Assembly (NCBI GenBank): GCA_024102975.1 | Contig: JAGFJD010000437.1 | Coordinates: 1-32,772 of the forward strand | Length of the DNA: 32,772 nt | Origin: Phaeodactylibacter sp. | GTDB lineage: Bacteria > Bacteroidota > Bacteroidia > Chitinophagales > Saprospiraceae | Direction: 5' to 3' | In this document: in pieces, positions 15,321-23,735 of the stretch | Layout: every line of letters begins with the position of its first letter | Position numbering within the stretch: the stretch's first letter is position 1 | The notes under the pieces: model-generated | What the model saw: the letters and a program-made list of their open reading frames with translations, nothing else | Databases searched by the model: none | What the model was told of the DNA's origin: nothing | Program-made: the position numbers and the translations under genes

Positions 15321-16412
15321 CTAAAACAACAAAGCGCTGGCCAGCAGGGTGAGCAGCAAAAATACAGTAAAAATGAACGTATACGAAACGTTGACGATGC
15401 TATACTTTATCAAAGTCTTGAACCAGTGCTGCCGATAGAAGCGCCGCATAGCGATAAACAGGTAGAAGAGCACCCCAAGGAAGGCCAGGCCGAGCAGCAT
15501 GCCTTCATTAAACACGCCGGAATACCGGCTCAGCCTGGCGTCCATAGCCAGAAAGGCCACGGAAAAAACCAGAAAGGCAAAGGCGTGGTAATGAAAGGAA
15601 AAAACCAGGTGCTCCACATAGTAATGGCTGCGGCGGATGTACAGCAATTTCAGCAGCAGGGCCAGGGCAGGCATCATCAGCACCACCATCCAGATGAGCT
15701 TGCCCAGGACAAATTGGGTAAAGTTCCCGCCCCGCCGGTTGAACTTGGCTACCTGCCGGAGCTGGATCTGGCTCATGAAGGTTCCGTCTCCGTAGGTGGC
15801 CGCAAAGCTGTCCAGCGGCATCTCCACGGCATCCCTCGAACTGATATCAACTGTCTTTACCGTGAATTTCACAGAATCGGCGTCGAACACAAAATATCCC
15901 AGGGTGAGGCTGTCCGAGCGGCTGTCGCCCAGGATTCGTTCCAGGGAGTCCAGGGCCGGCGCCAGGACAGGCTCATTGGGATAGGCCGCCTCTACGGTTT
16001 GCCGGGCACTGTCCAGCTGGTCCCGGAAATCTGCCAGGTGAGCCTTTTTCCATTGCCGTTCCGTAATTTCGTTAATCTGCTGTTCCAATTCATCAAACCC
16101 CACATAACCCAGAACCGCAAAATGCACGATGGCCATCACGAAAAAGAGGCGCAGCGGCGGCACGTAGCGCTTGTGGTGGCCCTTGAAGTACTGAATGGTG
16201 AGCTTTCCCGGATTAAAAAGAGCGCCCAGGGTGCGGAAAATCTTGGAGTCGATGTTCAGGACCGACTCTATGAAGTCCCGCACCAGTTCCCAGACGGGAA
16301 TCTTCCCCGTGGTGTGTTTCTGCCCGCATTTGGAGCAGTACTCCCCATACGGAGGAAGGGGGTAATGGCAATTGTGGCAATAGCGGGAAGTGCCGGCGGC
16401 CTCGTTTTCCAT
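15321..16412 (-). CDS. DUF3667 family zinc-ribbon membrane protein, 363 aa
   Basis: The N-terminus has a zinc ribbon with CxxC pairs at C12/C15 and C26/C29 (HNCHYPLP ... YCSKCGQ), followed by the helix-rich stretch and the LTIQYFKGHHKRYVPPLRLFF motif typical of DUF3667 proteins in Bacteroidota. Membrane segments are visible at about residues 105-122, 231-250, 262-292, 296-315 and 335-363. A soluble loop of about 100 residues lies between the first and second. Function is unknown for the family. The gene is oriented opposite to the nqr operon and shares the 524-base intergenic region with it. Confidence 0.85.
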   Translation of the reverse strand: MENEAAGTSRYCHNCHYPLPPYGEYCSKCGQKHTTGKIPVWELVRDFIESVLNIDSKIFRTLGALFNPGKLTIQYFKGHHKRYVPPLRLFFVMAIVHFAVLGYVGFDELEQQINEITERQWKKAHLADFRDQLDSARQTVEAAYPNEPVLAPALDSLERILGDSRSDSLTLGYFVFDADSVKFTVKTVDISSRDAVEMPLDSFAATYGDGTFMSQIQLRQVAKFNRRGGNFTQFVLGKLIWMVVLMMPALALLLKLLYIRRSHYYVEHLVFSFHYHAFAFLVFSVAFLAMDARLSRYSGVFNEGMLLGLAFLGVLFYLFIAMRRFYRQHWFKTLIKYSIVNVSYTFIFTVFLLLTLLASALLF

Positions 16413-16768
16413 AGCGGATCAAAGTATGGCCTTAAAATAGACAGGATTTACAGGATTTGCAAGATTAACAGCGGCAGGATGGTGAAAATAGGCTGGATTG
16501 GACTTGCCCCCGGCCTCAGCCTGACCCTCAAACCTTCGGTTTAATCAGCGTGCCGTTCCTGTTTCCGGCCCCTGAACGGAATTTCGCGAATCCCGCCTTT
16601 CCCCAAACAATATGCCCGCCATTCCGGCAAAAGCAGCGAATAAGCTTTCCCCCTATCCGGTTGACCGCCGTATCCGGCGCTCCGGCCATTCCCCCATCCT
16701 GAGCGGCAGCGCTATAAATGCCACTTTCCTTCCTTTATAACTCCTTGAAAACAAAGGATAATTGATTT

Positions 16769-16791
16769 TTATTTAGAACGAGTCTAAATAA
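16769..16791. promoter_or_regulatory. Perfect palindrome resembling a Bacteroidota iron-regulator box
   Basis: TTATTTAGA (16769-16777) and TCTAAATAA (16783-16791) are perfect 9-bp arms around a 5-base spacer (ACGAG). TTTAGA...TCTAAA palindromes of this spacing resemble boxes that I associate with iron-responsive (Fur or DtxR type) regulation in Bacteroidota. It lies 55 bases upstream of the nqr promoter -7 element. Nqr subunits need Fe-S, heme-free iron and flavin cofactors, which makes iron control plausible. The factor is inferred. Confidence 0.55.
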
Positions 16792-16846
16792 TTTTGCTTC
16801 CTGAACTTTACCAAAAGCCAGGTTCTTTTTTAAATGAAAAGCTTTA

Positions 16847-16854
16847 TATCTTTG
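16847..16854 (+). promoter_or_regulatory. nqr operon promoter, -7 element
   Basis: TATCTTTG (16847-16854) exactly fits the Bacteroidota -7 consensus TAnnTTTG. A T-rich stretch around 16822-16831 occupies the -33 position but is not a clean TTG. This would give a leader of about 75 bases before the nqrA ATG at 16937. Confidence 0.65.
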
Positions 16855-16936
16855 CGGTGTTTTTTGAGAAGCCTATTGCACTTGGTTTCCATAGGTTTAC
16901 CGGCATCAGGCTAAGTAACAACTAACGACAAAACGA

Positions 16937-18583
16937 ATGAGTAATACAACGAGCAAGGCGATTTTCACTATCGTTGCGATGCTTTCCGCCGATGCCGCAT
17001 GGGCGCAGGCCGGGAACGGCAGCTCAGGCTACGGAACCTACTTTGTCTACGGCCTGATCGCCGTGGCGGTCCTCGTATTTTTCATGATCATCCTGCAGGT
17101 GGCGGACAATCTTCTGGTCATCGAGGCCAAGCAGTCCGGCGCGGCGAATACCGGTGCCAATTTCTCCCTCTTCCCCAACTGGAAGGAGCTTTTCGCCCCC
17201 CGCCTGCCGGAATATCTCGAAGGCAAGCCGGTGACCATTCTGCGCCGCGGGCATGACATCAACCTGGAGGGAGAGGCAGAACAGGTGATCGACGAATCGG
17301 TGAAAGCAAAGACTTTCGCTGTGCAGCCACCTAACTTCACAGGCCTTTCTCCCATCCCCAAGGTGCTGGTGGAAGTCGGGGATGAGGTCAAGGCGGGCGA
17401 CCATCTCTTCTTCGACAAAAAACGCCCGGAAATCCTGCACGTTGCGCCGGTGAGCGGCGAGGTCATCGCCGTCAACCGGGGCGCCAAGCGCTCCATTTCC
17501 GAGATCGTCATCCTGGCCGACAAGGAAATGAAGTACCGCGAAATGAAAGCCTTCGACCTGGACGGCAGCAGCCGGGAAGAGCTGGCCAGCTACCTGCTCG
17601 ACGCCGGCGTATGGCCCCTGATCCGGCAGCGCCCCTATGACGTTATCCCGGAACCGGATGCGGCGCCCCGCGACATTTTTATTTCTACCTTCGACACCGC
17701 CCCGCTGGCACCCAACCTCAACTTCGTCATCCGGGGCCAGGAGGAAGCCTTCCAGAAGGGCCTTGACGTGTTGAACAAGCTGACCGACGGTACAGTCTAC
17801 CTCGGGCTGGACGGGCGCGGAAAGGAAAAGCCTCATGCCGCATTCGCGGAAGCAAAAGGAGTCGAGAAGCGCTACTTCCACGGCAAGCACCCGGCGGGCA
17901 ACGTCGGCGTTCAGATTCACCACATCAAACCCATCAGCGCCGGCGACAAAGTCTGGACGCTGGGCGTACAGGACGTCGCCACCATCGGGCGGTTGTTCAC
18001 CGAACGGCGCTTCAACGCGCAGCGGGTGGTCGCCCTGGCCGGCGCCGAACTCCTGCAGCCCCGGTATGTGCGCACCTGCATCGGCGCCAATATCGGAGAC
18101 CTGATGAAGGACAACCTGGCCAACGGCCATGTCCGCTTCATCTCCGGCGACGTGCTTTCCGGAAAAACGAAAACAGCGGAGAGCTTCCTGAACGCCTTCG
18201 ACGACCAGATTACCGTTGTCCTGGAAGGAGACGACTATGAAATGTTCGGCTGGCTGATCCCTTCGATGAATACGCCCAGCATCTCGCCGACCCTCCCTTC
18301 TGCCCTGTTCCCGAAAATCAAGAAACGGGCGGAGACCAACACTCACGGAGAGAAGCGCGCCTTCGTCGTCACCGGCAGCTATGAGTCCGTCCTGCCTATG
18401 GACATCTATCCGCAGGAGCTGATGAAGTCCATCCTCATCGGCGATTTTGAAAAGATCGAAGGCATGGGCATCTACGAGCTGAGCGAAGAAGACGTGGCGC
18501 TCTGCGAGTTCGTCTGCGTCTCCAAGCAGCCCGTGCAGCAAATCCTGCGCCAGGGGCTGGACATGATGCGGGAACAAGGATAA
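16937..18583 (+). CDS. nqrA: Na+-translocating NADH:quinone reductase subunit A, N-terminally extended
   Basis: Subunit A of Na+-NQR, the respiratory complex that oxidises NADH, reduces quinone and pumps Na+. NqrA is classically a peripheral cytoplasmic subunit of about 446 residues. Here the family-conserved part begins near residue 98 (ILRRGHDINLEGEAEQVI) and continues through VEVGDEVKAGDHLFFDKK, the APVSGEV...NRGAKRSISE block and the C-terminal ENEE-like part. The first ~97 residues are an extension with a signal-like segment (1-23, ending AWAQA) and a transmembrane helix (36-55), so this NqrA is probably membrane-anchored. It is the first gene of the nqrABCDEF operon; nqrB follows after 48 bases. 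Extended NqrA proteins may be normal in related Bacteroidota, which I cannot check here. Confidence 0.96.
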   Translation: MSNTTSKAIFTIVAMLSADAAWAQAGNGSSGYGTYFVYGLIAVAVLVFFMIILQVADNLLVIEAKQSGAANTGANFSLFPNWKELFAPRLPEYLEGKPVTILRRGHDINLEGEAEQVIDESVKAKTFAVQPPNFTGLSPIPKVLVEVGDEVKAGDHLFFDKKRPEILHVAPVSGEVIAVNRGAKRSISEIVILADKEMKYREMKAFDLDGSSREELASYLLDAGVWPLIRQRPYDVIPEPDAAPRDIFISTFDTAPLAPNLNFVIRGQEEAFQKGLDVLNKLTDGTVYLGLDGRGKEKPHAAFAEAKGVEKRYFHGKHPAGNVGVQIHHIKPISAGDKVWTLGVQDVATIGRLFTERRFNAQRVVALAGAELLQPRYVRTCIGANIGDLMKDNLANGHVRFISGDVLSGKTKTAESFLNAFDDQITVVLEGDDYEMFGWLIPSMNTPSISPTLPSALFPKIKKRAETNTHGEKRAFVVTGSYESVLPMDIYPQELMKSILIGDFEKIEGMGIYELSEEDVALCEFVCVSKQPVQQILRQGLDMMREQG

Positions 18584-18631
18584 GCCTCAATCGTTACAAA
18601 ACAAATAACAATCATCTCACTACATAGAGAT

Positions 18632-19900
18632 ATGAAAAAAGCATTATTGAATTTTCTTCACAGGATAGAGCCGGACAAGGAAAAATCCCCTTTCCTGCAT
18701 ACGGTTTACGACGGTTTTTTCACCTTCGCCTTTACGCCCAATATGGTGACCAAAGGCGGGGTACACATCCGCGACGGCATGGACCTCAAGCGCCAGATGG
18801 TACAGGTGGTGCTGGCCCTACAGGTACTCTACCTGTTCGGAACTTACAATATAGGCCATCAGCACTTTGTCGCCCTGGGCGAACATACCGGGTTCCTGCA
18901 GGGGGTACACCTGAAGCTGATCTATGGCCTGATCGTGATCATCCCGATCTTTGTCGTCACGCACGTCGTGGGCCTGGGCATTGAGTTCTACTACGCCTAC
19001 CGCAAAGGGCATGGGATCGAAGAAGGTTTTCTCGTTTCCGGCGCCCTGATCCCGCTGATCATGCCGCCGGACATCCCGATGTGGATCCTGACGCTTTCCA
19101 TCATCTTCGCCGTGGTGATCGGCAAGGAGGCTTTCGGCGGCACGGGCATGAATGTGCTCAACATAGCGTTGCTGTCGCGGGTGTTCGTCTTCTTTGCCTA
19201 TCCCACCTACATCTCCGGCGATGAAGTATGGGTATCCGGGCTGGAAGGCATCTCTGCCGGCGCCGCCGCCGACTACGGATGGATTCACCTAAGCGTGTTC
19301 AATCCGCTGTTCGAGGCCCTCAACCTGCCGGGCTTCAATCCGGCCTCGGTGGTCGTGGACGGTTACACCGGCGCCACGCCGCTGAGCCTGGCCTACCAGG
19401 GCGGGTGGGAAAAAGTGACGGCGACCTATTCGGAGGCGCAGATTTTGTGGGGTACGATCCCCGGCTCCATTGGGGAAACCAGCAAGCCGCTGATCATCCT
19501 CGGGGCGTTATACCTGGCGGTGACCAGGATCGCCGACTGGCGCATCATGTTCTCCATGGTGGTCGGCGCCGCTGTGATGGCCTTACTGCTGAACGCCTGG
19601 AAAGCTTCCGATTTCATGCTGGTGCCCTGGTACTACCAGTTCTATATGGGCAGTTTCTGGTTCGCGATGGCCTTCATGGCAACCGACCCGGTAACGGCAA
19701 GCGCAACGCCTACCGGCAAATGGATTTACGGCTTCCTCATCGGTTTCATCGGCATGATCATCCGGGTGCTGAACCCGGCATATCCGGAGGGCTGGATGCT
19801 GGCCATTCTGTTCATGAATGTGTTCGCGCCCCTGATCGACTACTACGTCATCCAGGGCAACATCAACCGGCGCCTCAAAAGGGCTAAGGCAGTGGCCTGA
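18632..19900 (+). CDS. nqrB: Na+-translocating NADH:quinone reductase subunit B
   Basis: NqrB is the integral membrane subunit that carries covalent FMN and riboflavin and takes part in Na+ transport and quinone reduction. The 422-residue product has about nine to ten membrane helices (from around 53 to the C-terminus), and the flavin-attachment motif DGYTGATPLS lies at 243-252, with T249 the expected phosphoester-FMN threonine. The N-terminal cytoplasmic part (residues 1-50) is typical. The length is normal for the family. The start has no strong Shine-Dalgarno sequence, as usual in this group. Confidence 0.97.
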   Translation: MKKALLNFLHRIEPDKEKSPFLHTVYDGFFTFAFTPNMVTKGGVHIRDGMDLKRQMVQVVLALQVLYLFGTYNIGHQHFVALGEHTGFLQGVHLKLIYGLIVIIPIFVVTHVVGLGIEFYYAYRKGHGIEEGFLVSGALIPLIMPPDIPMWILTLSIIFAVVIGKEAFGGTGMNVLNIALLSRVFVFFAYPTYISGDEVWVSGLEGISAGAAADYGWIHLSVFNPLFEALNLPGFNPASVVVDGYTGATPLSLAYQGGWEKVTATYSEAQILWGTIPGSIGETSKPLIILGALYLAVTRIADWRIMFSMVVGAAVMALLLNAWKASDFMLVPWYYQFYMGSFWFAMAFMATDPVTASATPTGKWIYGFLIGFIGMIIRVLNPAYPEGWMLAILFMNVFAPLIDYYVIQGNINRRLKRAKAVA

Positions 19901-19937
19901 ACCTTGAAAATCCATTTCCTGACATAAAATCAGCAAA

Positions 19938-20681
19938 ATGTTTACGACGAAATATATTATAGGTTTTATCCTCATCCTGACTGCTTCGGTGGCGGTGGCG
20001 CTGACCGGCCTTCGGGAGGTGACCTACAAGAAAGCTGTTCAGAATGAAGATATTTTCAACAAAAGGGCTATCCTTTCCGCCATTGAGGATTACCTGCCCG
20101 ACGGCAAGAAAGTGAGCGACCTGTCCGACCAGGAAGTTTCCCAGCTCTTCGCGCAGATGGAACAGCCCGTCCTGAATATGCAGGGGGAAACCCTGGAAGG
20201 CGTACAGGCCGAGAACATCGACATGGCCAAGGAACGCAAAAAGCCGGAGGCCGATCGCCGCCTGCCGCTCTACATTTACGAACACAACGGGGAGAAATTC
20301 TACATTCTTTCCATACGGGGCAACGGCCTGTGGGACGAAATCTGGGGCAACATCGCCCTGAAGAGCGACGGCAACACCGTGGCCGGTGCTGCCTTCGACC
20401 ACAAAGGGGAAACTCCGGGGCTGGGCGCCGAGATCAAAGATAATCCCTCTTTCCCCGAACAATTTCAGGGAAAAAAGCTCTTTGAAGATGGGGAGTACGT
20501 TTCGATAGACGTGGTAAAACCCGGCGCCAGGAAAACGGATCATACGGTAGATGGCATCTCCGGCGCTACCGTTACCGGCGACGGCGTGGCCGAAATGCTC
20601 TACCGGGGCCTGAAATACTATAAACCCTTTCTGGAAGAAATACGACAATCCGAAAAGGCACAGGGATTGTTGACTCAATAA
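19938..20681 (+). CDS. nqrC: Na+-translocating NADH:quinone reductase subunit C
   Basis: NqrC is anchored by one N-terminal helix (residues 5-24) and has a periplasmic FMN-binding domain. The second covalent FMN attaches to the Thr of the SGAT motif, here S208-G209-A210-T211. The FMN-binding domain covers about residues 90-235, including the ETPGLGAEI segment before it. The transferase ApbE, which attaches the flavin, is not encoded in this window. The 247-residue length is normal. nqrD begins 50 bases downstream. Confidence 0.97.
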   Translation: MFTTKYIIGFILILTASVAVALTGLREVTYKKAVQNEDIFNKRAILSAIEDYLPDGKKVSDLSDQEVSQLFAQMEQPVLNMQGETLEGVQAENIDMAKERKKPEADRRLPLYIYEHNGEKFYILSIRGNGLWDEIWGNIALKSDGNTVAGAAFDHKGETPGLGAEIKDNPSFPEQFQGKKLFEDGEYVSIDVVKPGARKTDHTVDGISGATVTGDGVAEMLYRGLKYYKPFLEEIRQSEKAQGLLTQ

Positions 20682-20731
20682 AACAGGACTTTCGGCGCCG
20701 GCAGGCGCCTAAGGCATAAAAACAGAAAACA

Positions 20732-21442
20732 ATGGCTGAAACTGCTGTTAAAGAAAAAGAACCCTTATTTCAGTTTGGGAAAAAAGAGCGCCAGCTGCTC
20801 TCCGACCCGCTGAACGACAATAACCCCATCACTGTCCAGGTGCTGGGCATTTGTTCGGCGCTGGCTGTGACTTCGCTGGTTTATCCCTCTTTTGTGATGG
20901 CGATTGCCGTGATCTTCGTGACCGGCTTTTCCAGCCTGTTCACTTCCATGCTGCGGAGTTACATCCCCAAACAGGTGCGCATGATCGTCCAGCTCGTCAT
21001 CATCGCCTCCCTGGTGACGGTGGTGGAGCTGACCCTGAAGTACCTCAACTACCCGATCTACAAGCAACTGTCCGTATACATCGGCCTGATCATCACCAAC
21101 TGCATCGTGATGGGCCGCCTGGAGGCCTTCGCCATGGCCAACAAACCCTGGCGGTCGTTCATCGACGGCATCGGCAACGGCCTGGGCTATGGCGCTATCC
21201 TCATCATCGTCGGCATCATCCGGGAAATATTCGGCAAGGGCAGCCTCTTCGCCGGCAGCCCGATCGAAATGAAAATCATCGGCCCGACAGCGGATTACTT
21301 CATCAATACTACGGATAGCGTGATGTTCGGCTGGTACGCCAACAACAACCTGATGGTGTTGCCGGCAGCGGCCATGTTCATCATCGGCATCCTGATCTGG
21401 ATTCAGCGCAGCTACAACACCAAACTGGTGGACGTATCCTAA
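20732..21442 (+). CDS. nqrD: Na+-translocating NADH:quinone reductase subunit D
   Basis: NqrD is a six-helix membrane subunit that with NqrE forms a pseudo-symmetric pair binding an intramembrane iron centre. The 236-residue product has an N-terminal cytoplasmic stretch of about 30 residues, longer than usual, and then helices. The two cysteines expected to coordinate the cluster are present in the half-helix motifs LGICSALAVT (C41) and TNCIVMGRLEAFA (C124). The gene is followed by a short spacer with a hairpin before nqrE. Confidence 0.97.
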   Translation: MAETAVKEKEPLFQFGKKERQLLSDPLNDNNPITVQVLGICSALAVTSLVYPSFVMAIAVIFVTGFSSLFTSMLRSYIPKQVRMIVQLVIIASLVTVVELTLKYLNYPIYKQLSVYIGLIITNCIVMGRLEAFAMANKPWRSFIDGIGNGLGYGAILIIVGIIREIFGKGSLFAGSPIEMKIIGPTADYFINTTDSVMFGWYANNNLMVLPAAAMFIIGILIWIQRSYNTKLVDVS

Positions 21443-21464
21443 ACAGACAACAGACAACAAACTT

Positions 21465-21485
21465 TACCCCGAGCGAAGCCGGGGT
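21465..21485. repeat. Small hairpin between nqrD and nqrE
   Basis: ACCCCG and CGGGGT arms with a 9-base loop form a GC-rich stem in the 59-base spacer between nqrD and nqrE. It may tune mRNA stability or relative translation. It ends 17 bases before the nqrE ATG. Confidence 0.45.
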
Positions 21486-21501
21486 GACAAACAACCAAAA
21501 C

Positions 21502-22110
21502 ATGGAATTCCTGAATACCTTCATAAAAGCTGCCTTCATCGAGAACCTCGTGCTTGCCTACTTCCTGGGCATGTGTTCTTACCTGGCGGTTTCCAAGAGT
21601 GTGAATACAGCCTTCGGCCTGGGCCTGGCAGTGATCTTCGTGCTCGGCATCACCATGCCGATCAACTGGGTCATCAGCGAGTACCTGCTGAGCGAGAGCG
21701 GCCTGTTCGGGGTCGACCTCACCTTCCTGCGGTTTATCCTCTTCATTGCGGTTATCGCCTCCATGGTGCAGCTTGTTGAGATGGTGGTGGAAAAATTCTC
21801 GCCCGCCCTCTACGCTGCGCTGGGAATCTTCCTCCCGCTCATTACGGTGAACTGCGCCATCCTGGGCGGCTCCCTGTTCATGGTGTCGAGGGAATACACT
21901 TTCAGCAACTCGATCGCCTTTGGCCTGGGCGGCGGCTTCGGCTGGTTCCTGGCCATCATCGCCATCGCGGCCATCCGGGAGAAAATCCGTTATTCCAATG
22001 TGCCGCCGGCCCTGCGCGGCCTGGGCATGGCCTTCATCCTGACGGGGCTGATGGGCATCGCATTCATGAGCCTGATGGGGATCGACCCGGCAACGTATGC
22101 GGCGAACTAG
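21502..22110 (+). CDS. nqrE: Na+-translocating NADH:quinone reductase subunit E
   Basis: NqrE is the second half of the NqrD/E membrane pair. The ATG at 21502 gives 202 residues, the usual length, and starts MEFLNTFIKAAFIENLVLAY, as family members do. An in-frame GTG at 21484 is upstream but lies in the hairpin. C25 (FLGMCSYLAVS) and C118 (TVNCAILGG) are the expected cluster ligands. Six membrane helices are visible. Confidence 0.97.
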   Translation: MEFLNTFIKAAFIENLVLAYFLGMCSYLAVSKSVNTAFGLGLAVIFVLGITMPINWVISEYLLSESGLFGVDLTFLRFILFIAVIASMVQLVEMVVEKFSPALYAALGIFLPLITVNCAILGGSLFMVSREYTFSNSIAFGLGGGFGWFLAIIAIAAIREKIRYSNVPPALRGLGMAFILTGLMGIAFMSLMGIDPATYAAN

Positions 22111-22133
22111 AAAATTAAAACTACTCAGATACA

Positions 22134-23450
22134 ATGACTACAATCATATTAGCTGTCGCAGTTTTTAGCCTTGTGATACTGGCGTTGGCTTTCATGCTGA
22201 TCTACGCACGGAAGCAGCTGGTGCCACAGGGTGACGTCAAGATCATCGTCAACGGAGACGAAGCCAACCCGCTGCTGGTGCAGCCGGGATCTTCCCTCCT
22301 TTCCGCCCTCTCCGACAAGAGCGTCTTCCTGCCTTCCGCCTGTGGCGGCGGCGGCACCTGTGCCATGTGCGAATGCCATGTAGACGAGGGCGGCGGCGAT
22401 GTGCTGCCTACCGAACTCAACCACCTGACGCGGCGCGAAGTGGCCGAACACAAGCGCCTGGCCTGCCAGGTGAAAGTGCGCCAGGACATGCGCATCCGCG
22501 TACCCGAAGAAGTATTCGGCATCAAGAAGTGGGAATGCGAGGTGGTATCCAACTACAACGTGGCTTCCTTCATTAAGGAGTTTGTCGTCAGGCTGCCGGA
22601 AGGCGAAACCCTCGAGTTCGAATCCGGCGGTTACGTGCAGATCGACGTGCCCGTCATCGAAGTGAATTTCAAGGACTTCGACATCACCGCCCACCCCCGC
22701 ATGACCGACAAGAAGCCCGACGAATACAAGGAAGAGTGGGACCAGTTCAAGATGTGGGACCTCACGATGAAGAACGACGAGGAACAGTTCCGCGCCTACT
22801 CCATGGCCAACCACCCGGCGGAGGGCAATATCGTGATGCTCAACATCCGGATCGCCACGCCGCCCTGGGACCGTAAGAACAACACCTGGATGGCGGTCAA
22901 CCCGGGCGTCTGCTCTTCCTACGTCTTCTCCTGCAAGCCGGGCGACAAGGTGACGATCTCCGGCCCCTACGGCGAATTCTTCATCAAGCCGACCAAGAAG
23001 GAAATGGTTTACATCGGCGGCGGCGCCGGCATGGCTCCACTGCGCTCGCATATCTTCCACCTGTTCCATACGCTGAAGACCAAAGACCGCAAGGTTTCTT
23101 ACTGGTACGGCGGACGCTCCAAGCGCGAGCTGTTCTACACCGACGATTTCCGCGATATCGAGAAGGATTACGACAACTTCAACTACTACATCGCCCTGTC
23201 GGACGTAAAAGTCGCAAAGGAGGTTGACAAGTGGAAGACTAAAGAAGACATCAATGATAAAGCCGGCGACGGCTTCATCGGCTTCATCCACCAGGTGCTG
23301 TACGATGAGTACCTGAAGAACCACCCCGAGCCGGAAGAGGTGGAATACTACCTCTGCGGCCCGCCCCTGATGCTTCAGGCCGCCCTGAAGATGCTCGACG
23401 AGCTGGGCGTGCCGGATGAGAATATCGCTTTCGACGACTTCGGGAGTTGA
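22134..23450 (+). CDS. nqrF: Na+-translocating NADH:quinone reductase subunit F
   Basis: NqrF is the electron-input subunit: it oxidises NADH and passes electrons through FAD and a [2Fe-2S] cluster. The 438-residue product has an N-terminal membrane helix (5-24), a ferredoxin-type domain with cluster ligands C70, C76, C79 and C111, a ferredoxin-reductase FAD motif ([10 protein letters not shown], near residue 220), and an NADH-binding [12 protein letters not shown] motif near residue 298. The C-terminus ([14 protein letters not shown]... FDDFG) is typical. It ends the operon, and a strong terminator follows. Confidence 0.98.
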   Translation: MTTIILAVAVFSLVILALAFMLIYARKQLVPQGDVKIIVNGDEANPLLVQPGSSLLSALSDKSVFLPSACGGGGTCAMCECHVDEGGGDVLPTELNHLTRREVAEHKRLACQVKVRQDMRIRVPEEVFGIKKWECEVVSNYNVASFIKEFVVRLPEGETLEFESGGYVQIDVPVIEVNFKDFDITAHPRMTDKKPDEYKEEWDQFKMWDLTMKNDEEQFRAYSMANHPAEGNIVMLNIRIATPPWDRKNNTWMAVNPGVCSSYVFSCKPGDKVTISGPYGEFFIKPTKKEMVYIGGGAGMAPLRSHIFHLFHTLKTKDRKVSYWYGGRSKRELFYTDDFRDIEKDYDNFNYYIALSDVKVAKEVDKWKTKEDINDKAGDGFIGFIHQVLYDEYLKNHPEPEEVEYYLCGPPLMLQAALKMLDELGVPDENIAFDDFGS

Positions 23451-23456
23451 TCGGGC

Positions 23457-23496
23457 AAAAAAAAACCGCAGCCAGGAAACGCTGCGGTTTTTTTTT
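23457..23496. terminator. Bidirectional terminator after nqrF
   Basis: ACCGCAG (23465-23471) pairs with CTGCGGT (23482-23488), flanked by an A-run on the left and a T-run (23488-23496) on the right. It starts 7 bases after the nqrF stop and is a textbook intrinsic terminator. Confidence 0.92.
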
Positions 23497-23503
23497 GCCC
23501 TCG

Positions 23504-23563
23504 GCTAGTGGCCAGGCGACTTGCCTATCCCTAAGCTCTGCGCCAGTTCGCCTGGCCACTAGC
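23504..23563. repeat. Perfect 16-bp inverted repeat downstream of the nqr terminator
   Basis: GCTAGTGGCCAGGCGA (23504-23519) and its exact complement (23548-23563) enclose a 28-base loop. There is no T-run at the end, and a terminator already precedes it, so this looks more like a small palindromic repeat element than a second terminator. Confidence 0.65.
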
Positions 23564-23735
23564 GGCGCTGCTAAAGTTACGGCTTTTTTTTGGCAAAACC
23601 AGGACAGTCAGCAGCCGTCTGTCAACACTTAAATCAAGCGAAAATTTTCCTGTCGAGAGGTTATTTTTCTAATTATCAGAACTTTAATGCGTTCGCCTTT
23701 GAGCGTCGGCACAATAATATGCACAAATTTTTTTT

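Larger units (their letters stand above)
16413..16936. other. Divergent intergenic region upstream of nqrA
   Basis: These 524 bases hold no convincing gene. A tandem ACAGGATTT-type repeat (16441-16458), common in Bacteroidota genomes, lies next to the DUF3667 start. The last 170 bases carry the regulatory palindrome at 16769-16791 and the promoter at 16847-16854. The middle (16480-16740) shows nothing I can support. Confidence 0.5.

Noticed and set aside
17024..18577. Minus-strand open frame of over 500 codons opposite nqrA
   Set aside because: nqrA is unambiguous on the + strand and the antisense frame has no domain or start context.
22149..23324. Minus-strand open frame of 391 codons opposite nqrF
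   Set aside because: nqrF motifs are clear on the + strand; this is a shadow frame.
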